Below are positions 58,190-64,000 of a stretch of 64,000 nucleotides of DNA, piece after piece. Within the stretch, counting starts at the first letter, position 1, and each line of letters opens with the position of its first letter. A model generated the notes under the pieces. It made no database searches. It was not told the origin of the DNA and worked only from the letters and a program-made list of their open reading frames with translations. Source of the DNA: Bubalus kerabau. Lineage: Eukaryota; Chordata; Mammalia; Artiodactyla; Bovidae. The stretch lies in NCBI RefSeq assembly GCF_029407905.1, contig NC_073624.1, forward strand, positions 120,838,001-120,902,000. Direction: 5' to 3'. The position numbers were made by a program, and so were the translations under genes.

Positions 58190-58192
<3 letters not shown>
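57930..58192 (+). mobile_element. Bov-A2 SINE
   Basis: Sense Bov-A2 dimer ending AGTCAGACACGACTGAAGTGACCTAGCAGCA, followed by a (TG)n run. Confidence 0.92.

Positions 58193-58226
<34 letters not shown>
58193..58226. repeat. (TG)n microsatellite
   Basis: About 15 TG units after ATAT, at the tail of the Bov-A2 copy. Confidence 0.95.
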
Positions 58227-58227
<1 letters not shown>

Positions 58228-58477
58228 CTTGATGAGGAACCAGGACCCTGATCATCCTGCATTTTTTTTTTTGGTTGACTGCTTCTTTTTTGCTTCTGTG
58301 TTCCCACACTTCTCTGATCAGTAACTGTGTGAATCTGCTTTGGAACTCAAGGAAGTTCTAGGAGGCTGAAGCCTTTTTTCCTGCAAACAAGAAACAGGGG
58401 ACACAGAAAGGATTTGTACCCAAGAGGACCACACTGCTCAGCTTCAGTACTTTTGTCACACTCCTAACATTTATTTG

Positions 58478-58605
58478 TGTCCATGTTTATAAGCTCCCTG
58501 AGAACAGATACCTTGATGATTGGCACACCACTGAGTCTCTAGGGCCTAGCACTGTGCCCAGGACATAACAGTCACTCAATAAACATTCGCTGCATGAATT
58601 GAGGT
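58478..58605 (+). repeat. L2 LINE 3' end
   Basis: ATAAGCTCCCTGAGAACAGATACC ... GCCTAGCACTGTGCCCAGGACATAACAGTCACTCAATAAACATTCGCTGCATGAATTGA. Confidence 0.75.
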
Positions 58606-58734
58606 AGGATAAAGTTGTGATACTTTGTGGGTATTTCCCCCTAGTATTTCCATGAGCCATGAGGCATCCTATGTACCAAGGAAAGATAGGGAGAGCAGAA
58701 CATAGTACAACAAAGATTTTAATTTTAAAAACCA

Positions 58735-58900
58735 TTTATTTATTTGATTATTTTTGGCTGTGTTGAGTCTTCATTGCTGCATGCAGGCGTTCTCTAGTTG
58801 CGGTGGGTGGGGGCTACTCTTCTTTGTGGTGTGAGGGCTTCTCATTGTAGTGGCCTCTCTGGCTGTAAAGCATAGGTGTGTGTGCCCTGCATTACGGGTG
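58735..58900 (-). mobile_element. CHR-type SINE
   Basis: Reverse copy: TTTTTGGCTGTGTTGAGTCTTCATTGCTGC ... GTTCTCTAGTTGCGGTGG ... GAGGGCTTCTCATTGTAGTGG. Confidence 0.75.
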
Positions 58901-59029
58901 GATTTTTATCTACCATATAATCAGGGAAGACTGATTTTCATTTTTAGATTTTGATTTTCAGAAGACTAAGCCACTGTTATATAAAGAGGTTTTTTTTAGT
59001 AGAATCAACTAGAATAACTGCTTGCGTTT

Positions 59030-59368
59030 GTTGCTCAGTTGTGTTCAACTATGTGTAACCCCATGGATTCCAGCCCACCAGCTCCTCTGTCCATGGGGAT
59101 TGTCCAGGCAAGAATACTGGAATGGGGGGAAAAAAGAATACTAGAATGGGTGGCCATGTCCTCCTCCAGAGGATCTTCCCAACCCAGGGACTGAACCCCG
59201 GTCTCCCACACTGCAGGCAGATTCTTTGCTATCCGAGCCACCAGGGAAAGCCAGGAATATTGGAGAGGATAGCCTATCCCTTCTTCAGGAGATCAACCCA
59301 GGAATCAAACCGGGGTCTCCTGCATTGCAGGTGGATTCTTTACTAGCTGAGCCACCAGGGAAGCCCAG
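59030..59368 (-). mobile_element. two adjoining Bov-tA SINE copies
   Basis: 59030-59242 is a reverse Bov-tA ending GAGCCACCAGGGAAAGCC. 59243-59368 is a second reverse copy lacking its head and ending GAGCCACCAGGGAAGCCC. The retroviral pol fragment starts directly after it. Confidence 0.85.
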
Positions 59369-59374
59369 AGTTGT

Positions 59375-59839
59375 TATAATCCCCAGGGACAAGCCATTTT
59401 GGAAAGAGCACATCAAACATTAAATCTTCAAATTCAAAAATTAAAAGAAGGGGAGTTTAAGTATAGCTCTCCCCATCAAATCTTGCAACATGCTCTTTTT
59501 GTAATAAATATTTTAAATGCCGATTCAGCCGGAACTACTGCAATGCTTCGCCATTGGTACCCGGAGCAATTGAATGCAAAGCCGTTAGTCAAATGGAAGG
59601 ACCTCCTCTCCGGACAATGGAAAGGTCCCGACCCGTTGTTAACCAGCGGTCGAGGATATGCTTGTGTTTTTCCACAGGACGCAGATTCTCCAATTTGGGT
59701 TCCGGAGAGATTGATTCGTCATGTCTCAGCCCCTCCGATACCGGATTCCATGGCTGCCGCCCCCAAAAGAGGAAGGGGCCTCCTCTGCCTCGGCTTCCCC
59801 CGCCAGCACGGGAGATGCCGCCGACATCGAGACAACTGA
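59375..59839 (+). pseudogene. pol: pol fragment: integrase C-terminal part
   Basis: The frame reads from a YNPQGQAILERAH segment, which in retroviral integrases carries the third catalytic acidic residue of the D,D,E triad, through LVKWKDLL and QWKGPDP of the C-terminal DNA-binding domain, to a stop at 59837-59839. Everything upstream (reverse transcriptase, RNase H, zinc finger and the first two catalytic Asp) is missing, and the sequence adjoins a SINE instead. The 3' end overlaps the env leader in another frame, which is usual for betaretroviruses. The remnant cannot be functional. Confidence 0.88.
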
Positions 59840-61313
59840 CTTCAGAGACCTCTGCCGGGGTCCAGCCCTGGCTGATCCAGGGTATTCGAAGCGGGGATGG
59901 CGTCGGCGACCTATTTATTTATTTATTCATCAAAGATATAAAGAATAATAGAATGAGGATAGCTCAGCAGGAAAATTCAGTGGAGAAAAGAGGCTGAGTA
60001 GCTTGGTTTACGCGGGAAACCAATAAAACTTCAAGACAAGAAGCTTGCACCACTTACATAGGCCGCAGGCGTCCTTCCATTCTCCCGAAGGAGAGGAGAC
60101 ACTGAGGCCTCCCCGGTCGGATCTTAGAAGCCCAGGCATAATTAGTAAGCATGGCAGGTTCCGCACTCCAGATGGAGACTCAGCCAGAGATTGAGAGAGA
60201 GAGAGACATGGGGAGACCAGTATTTTGAGAAACTGATCCCAATTCTTTATTTTCCAGAGTCTGTTTTTATACACTGAGATGTTATACAAAAGTCACGCGG
60301 GGACAGCAGTTCTGACTTTTATTAAAGTCAGGTGCTTCATACAAATGTATACAGAGGTCTTAGGGGTGTTACATCATCTTCTGGCCAGGGGGGCCTGCTG
60401 ACAATTTATGACCCTCTCCTTGTGACAGCAGTCAGTCAACACTTATTTCTCCAGGGGTGATTATTCTTAAAACAGACATCACTCAAATAAAGTTACATTC
60501 CTATAGGGTGAGGGTGTAGTGGGTTTTAGGTAAGGAAAGAATTTACTTGGCCTAAGGTCTAACGTGATTTATATCAAAGGTTAATACTTATTTCTTCTAT
60601 ATATTCATTAATGTATATAAGGGCAGGGGATGTGGAGACTTAGCAGCAAACATTGGCTCAACAAATGAGAAACCCTTCACCAATACAATTTCTAATCAGC
60701 CCACTATACTTATACTAATGGTTTTCTAACTTTTCTTAGGAACCTGTTTTTAGAAGGTTTAAAGCATTTTGTGCCTCTCACGGTTGGGAGGCTGTGAGCA
60801 ATCACATGTGGCCGAACAAGCCTGTCAGGCAGGCTAGAGAACCTTCAGAGGAGTTTGTAGGTTGAAACACTCCTATCACGCCCAGGAATTATTATTAACT
60901 GGAACTCTAAGTTAACTCCTTCTCCGAAAGAGGTGGTGGGGGACAGCCCCCTGTAAGGTCAGAGGTGTAGGTGAGAGCACAAAGTAGTAAAGTAGGCAGG
61001 CTCTGGTTATGGGGGTAGATGCTCGAGGATTTCCAGGGGGACTCCTGAGGCTCGATCCCGCCTTTGCGTATGTCGAGCCTCCTTCCTCATGACCTTTGCC
61101 ATGGGCGGAGTGCCTCACGCCGGCCCCCAACAGACCTCGGATGAGCAAGAAACAGATCTGCCCACCAAACAGGTGTCTCAGCTTCACATACGGGACACTA
61201 CTCCCCCTGATTCCCTGCGCCGCACAAACATCCCAGGCCACCTAACTCAGGCGACCCGGAATGCCCCCATACCCACTTGGGGACAAATAAAAACACTCTG
61301 TCACCAGGCATGA
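59815..61313 (+). pseudogene. env: env leader, split by inverted LTR and closed by a stop
   Basis: A short arginine- and proline-containing leader overlaps the end of pol. It is cut by an LTR insertion (59853-61132, target duplication GACCTC). On the far side the frame continues with a PTWGQIK segment, which resembles leader regions of betaretroviral Envs, and ends at an in-frame TGA (61311-61313) directly before the signal-peptide region. The exact start codon is uncertain, because three frames are open here. Confidence 0.7.
59853..61132 (-). mobile_element. solo LTR inserted in the ERV, opposite strand
   Basis: A 1280-bp LTR, TG...CA on both strands, with the 6-bp duplication GACCTC at 59847-59852 and 61133-61138. 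Its reverse complement starts TGTTGGGGGCC, like the 3' LTR at 63226, so its U3 is at the high-coordinate end. AATAAA repeats near the low-coordinate end mark R. No internal sequence is left. It keeps more CpGs than the host ERV's own 3' LTR. Confidence 0.95.
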
Positions 61314-61316
61314 GGA

Positions 61317-62048
61317 ATGACTTCCTCGCAGGGATCTCCAGCTTCTCCTGAGAAAATGTTTATTGCCATGCTTGCCTTGCTTTCCTGCCTGGTAAGCGCC
61401 TCCCCTATTCCAGCTAAATATTGGGCATATCTCCCAGATCCTCCAATTTTCCAGGTTGTTACCTGGAATAATGAGCCTATACGGGTCAACACAGATCAAC
61501 CTCAGCTTTTGGGAGGATTCTATACTTCTTACACTAAAGATAAATATCCTATTAATTTTACTTATACCTTCAGGGGATTAACAGACGACCTTTCTGTTTG
61601 CTTTAACTTCCCCAGTAATCCAAAGAGTTTTATTACACCCACTAAAGAAGGGTGTATTGGGGCCTCTACAAAAATAAATATAACAGATTCCTCAAAAATA
61701 GATTCCCAGTCTTTATGTCATTGGGTAGTTTGGGCATTAGTGGCCCACTTGCCTGGAATCCTTGACCCTTATGTTACCCTGCGTTTTACACCCCCTCCTG
61801 GTTATCCAAAGTGCTATAAGGTTGCTCCTTCAGATGAAGTGTGGAAGACCATAGATGGTCATACTGGGTATCCGTCTTGGACAACTTGTACTTATAGTTC
61901 AAGGATTGATTATAGGATACCAGGCGGTGGGAATTATACTATTCAAGACTGGAGCAAACCGAATCTGGGTGAGGATCCATTGATCAAGAAAACATTTGAA
62001 GGCAGATTTGAGAATTGGAATAGAATCCCTCTTCCTTGGATTACATGA
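61317..62048 (+). pseudogene. env: env SU (surface subunit), N-terminal 243 codons
   Basis: Starts two codons after the TGA that closes the leader frame. A hydrophobic signal sequence (about residues 14-28, MFIAMLALLSCLVSA) is followed by YWAYLPDPP, the conserved start of betaretroviral SU, and several N-glycosylation sequons (NFT, NIT, NYT). The frame ends at TGA 62046-62048, where the sequence downstream stays Env-like, so this is a premature stop. In a live virus SU binds the receptor; here it cannot be joined to TM. Confidence 0.88.
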
Positions 62049-62094
62049 GCCACTAGATGGCATACTAACCAATTTGTTCCTCCTATGCTGTCTT

Positions 62095-62181
62095 TTTTTT
62101 TTTTCAACTGGTTGTAAAATCCCAGGTGGGTGTCTTTTTTTTTTTTTTTTTTAATTTTAAAACGTTACATAATTGTATTAG
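62095..62181 (-). mobile_element. tiny L1 insertion with second poly(A) (3' transduction)
   Basis: Between 14-bp duplications TCCTATGCTGTCTT (62081-62094 and 62182-62195). Read on the minus strand, 29 bases close to the ruminant L1 3' end (CTAATACAATTATGTAACG) come first, then 18 A, a unique 30-base segment (CACCCACCTGGGATTTTAC inside it), and a second A-run joining the duplication. Compare L1 end CCAATACAATACCGTAAAG at 45978-45996. Confidence 0.82.
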
Positions 62182-62839
62182 TCCTATGCTGTCTTATACA
62201 GCTAAAAGCAAAACCTATTGGCAACCTGAGATTTGGAGAGCCCTTGCTGCTACTGCCCCTGTTTCTTTATCTCGCCCAGATAACGATTCCACTTATTCTG
62301 TTTTAGCTTGTTTACCCTCGCCTTATGTTTTCCTTTTTACTAATGACTCCAACAAACTTAATGTATGCATGAATTATTCAGGTGGACCTAACGTGGTAAC
62401 TTGTGAACAATGTATGCTTTCATCCTGTTTGACCCCTCAATATAATGTTTGCTCTTTTGTGGTGTTGCGATGCCCACCCTATCTCATGTTATCCATGACT
62501 GTGACCTCCCACTGGTATGACACTTACGGTCTCGCCGTGTTACAACAACTGCAAGATTTAATGAGACAACGGCGGTTTGTGGGTCTACTTATTTTGGGAA
62601 TATCAGCTTTAATAGCAGCAATTACTTCTGTTACTATGGCAGCATTATCATTGACACAACAGGTGCATACTGCCCAATATGTTGATGCCATGTCTAAAAA
62701 TGTTTCTTTAACTCTAGCAACACAGAAAGCTATAGACAGAAAGTTGGAGATGAGGATAGACGCCTTGGAAGAGGCAATTATGCATATTGGAACTGTTACA
62801 GGCTTTAAAGGTGAAGATGGCTTTGACATGCCACGCTGA
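62182..62839 (+). pseudogene. env: env SU C-terminus and TM N-terminus
   Basis: The open frame reads the C-terminal SU region with cysteine-rich motif CEQCMLSSC, then the furin-type cleavage site RQRR at 62564-62575 followed by a hydrophobic fusion-peptide-like run (FVGLLILGISALIAA), then a heptad-rich region (about 62650-62800). It closes at TGA 62837-62839 after a frameshift near 62800-62820; the TM ectodomain continues in the next frame. The L1 insertion at 62095 separates it from the earlier SU part. Confidence 0.88.
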
Positions 62840-63271
62840 TTACAGGTGGATATGCGTGACATCTTTGAAGGTAAACGAGACAGATTATGAATGGGAAAAG
62901 ATTAAAAATCATATCTCAGGTGTTTGGAATAGTTCTGATATTGGCCTGGACTTAGGGAAACTTCATAATCAAATACAGACCTTGGAACACTCTCGACTGG
63001 ATTTTACCGCCGCTGGAGCAGCTAATGACTTTTTTTTCACACCTTCTATAACGTTATTTCTGGAAAAAATATTCTGTCTAATATCCTTAGTTATGCTGCC
63101 ATTGGTGCTCTAATCCTACATCTCATAATCATTCTCCCTTGTATTGTCAGGATTCTTCAGCAGAGCATTCAGAAGCTCGCGACTGAGCTGCATCTGGCTG
63201 TTTTAAGAAATAAAAAAGGGGGAGATGTTGGGGGCCAGCGTGAGGTGCTCCACCCGTGGCAAAGGTCATGA
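62820..63271 (+). pseudogene. env: env TM C-terminal part, frame-broken
   Basis: One frame carries the disulfide-loop segment CHADYRWIC typical of betaretroviral TM and a second helical stretch (LDLGKLHNQIQTLEHS) up to about 63040. Another frame shift follows, and the membrane anchor (ALILHLIIILPCIV) and cytoplasmic tail read from about 63095 and stop in the LTR at 63269-63271. At least two frameshifts therefore separate the TM parts. Confidence 0.82.
63212..63225 (+). other. polypurine tract (plus-strand primer)
   Basis: AAAAAAGGGGGAGA lies directly before the LTR start TGTTGGGGG, the expected place for retroviral plus-strand priming. It fixes the ERV orientation. Confidence 0.85.
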
Positions 63272-64000
63272 GGAAGGAGGCTCAACATACACAAAGACAG
63301 GATCGAGCCTCAGGAGTCCCCCTGGAAATTCTTGAGCATCTACCCCCATAACCAGAGCCTGCCTACTTTACTACTTTGTGCTCTCACCTACACCTCTGAC
63401 CTTACAGGGGGCTGTCCCCCACCACCTCTTTCAGAGAAGGAGTTAACTTAGAGCTCCAGTTAATAATAATTCCTGGGCGTGACAGGAGTGTTTCAACCTA
63501 CCAACTCCTCTGAAGGTTCTCTAGCCTGCCTGACAGGCTTGTTCGGCCACATGTGATTGCTCACAGCCTCCCAACCGTGAGAGGCACGAGATGCTTTAAA
63601 CCTTCTAAAAACAGGTTCCTAAGAAAAGTTAGAAAACCATTAGTATAAGTATAGTGGGCTGATTAGAAATTGTATTGGTGAAGGGTTTCTCATTTGTTGA
63701 GCCAATGTTTGCTGCTAAGTCTCCACATCCCCTGCCCTTATACACACTAATGAATATATAGAAGAAATAAGTATTAACCTTTGATATTAATCATGTTAGA
63801 CCTTAGGCTAAGCAAATTCTTTCCTTAATTAAAACCCACTACACCCTCACCCTATAGGAATGTAACTTTATCTGGTACCTTCGGAAGGTGGCATCTGTTT
63901 TAAGAATAGTCACCCCTGGAGAAATAAGTATTATGGTTGACTGACCGCTGTCACAAGAAGAGGGTCATAAATTGTCAGCAGGCCCCCCTGGCCAGAAGAT
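63226..64000 (+). mobile_element. 3' LTR of the ERV (cut by window end)
   Basis: Starts TGTTGGGGGCCAGCG and matches the reverse complement of the LTR at 59853-61132 base by base with scattered substitutions. By that match about 500 more bases, including R and U5, lie beyond the window. Confidence 0.93.

Larger units (their letters stand above)
57590..58440. mobile_element. probable ERV LTR split by Bov-A2
   Basis: Both flanks of the SINE resemble a ruminant LTR (GCAGAGAAAGATTTATTGCAGGGGTGAGCAAGGAGAATGG, CTCCACCTGGGTGGGAGCCTTAG; later GAACCAGGACCCTGATCATCC). Family and strand are not fixed. Confidence 0.45.
59375..64000 (+). mobile_element. 5'-truncated class II (betaretrovirus-like) ERV
   Basis: Order on the plus strand: 3' end of pol (integrase), broken env, polypurine tract AAAAAAGGGGGAGA at 63212-63225, and a 3' LTR from 63226 that runs off the window. 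No 5' LTR, gag or pro is present. The Env has the WAYxPDPP-type motif shared by JSRV/HERV-K-like Envs. An inverted LTR of the same family interrupts it at 59853-61132 and a small L1 insertion at 62095-62181. It is a replication-dead fossil. Confidence 0.93.

Noticed and set aside
59554..59997. 147-codon frame overlapping the end of pol and running into the LTR
   Set aside because: Its start lies in integrase sequence read in the wrong frame and its end is antisense LTR. Only the short part near 59815-59852 may be env leader.
61317..63271. Possible domesticated (syncytin-like) env
   Set aside because: Two stops, an LTR in the leader, an L1 insertion and at least two frameshifts rule out a full Env from this copy. 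No single long open frame covers SU or TM.
1..64000. CRISPR-like or other spaced repeat arrays, phage or bacterial operons
   Set aside because: All recurrent units are dispersed eukaryotic retroelements. The spliced RAB21 gene proves a nuclear vertebrate locus.

Overview
The window is nuclear genomic DNA from a ruminant, almost certainly a bovid close to cattle. The evidence is many Bov-tA/Bov-A2 SINEs, several BovB (RTE) LINE copies, cetartiodactyl tRNA-derived (CHR-type) SINEs, ruminant L1 3' ends and betaretrovirus-like (class II) LTRs. Older mammalian repeats (MIR, L2, MLT1, Tigger1, MER5-like) lie beneath them.

One host protein-coding gene is visible: RAB21, on the minus strand. All seven coding exons can be placed with GT/AG splice sites and continuous phase: exon 1 at 52621-52770, exon 2 at 34263-34322, exon 3 at 33389-33496, exon 4 at 31085-31148, exon 5 at 24800-24854, exon 6 at 23906-23994 and exon 7 at 21018-21160. 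The spliced reading frame is 669 nt, or 222 codons plus stop. It carries every Rab GTPase nucleotide-binding motif and a C-terminal double-cysteine prenylation signal. Exon 1 sits in a CpG island of about 1 kb with GC boxes, a CRE-like site and a perfect GTCACGTGAC palindrome. Below the stop codon is about 4.3 kb without recognisable SINE or LINE insertions, which probably holds a long 3' UTR.

Layout: 1-16.7 kb is intergenic, made of layered repeats (old L1, a BovB with target-site duplication, Tigger elements, SINE pairs). 16.7-21.0 kb is the probable RAB21 3' UTR and flank. 21.0-52.8 kb is RAB21, with an 18.3-kb first intron full of repeats, including a sense-oriented solo LTR just upstream of exon 2. 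52.3-53.2 kb is the CpG-island promoter. 53.2-59.4 kb is intergenic repeats. 59.4-64.0 kb is a 5'-truncated class II endogenous retrovirus: the integrase end of pol, a broken env and a 3' LTR that runs off the window. A second, inverted LTR of the same family has inserted into its env leader with a 6-bp target-site duplication.

I see no prokaryotic features, no CRISPR and no sign of a new biological system. The notable points are records of retrotransposition: nested LTRs, an L1 insertion that looks like a 3' transduction, a poly(A)-only insertion, a BovB-derived segment inside an LTR, and repeated use of one SINE target site. Three details could affect RAB21 expression or splicing: the CLEAR-type promoter motif, a perfect 29-bp duplication over the exon 4 branch-point region, and the intronic LTR with poly(A) signals on the RAB21 strand. 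Repeat limits were judged by eye and may be off by tens of bases.
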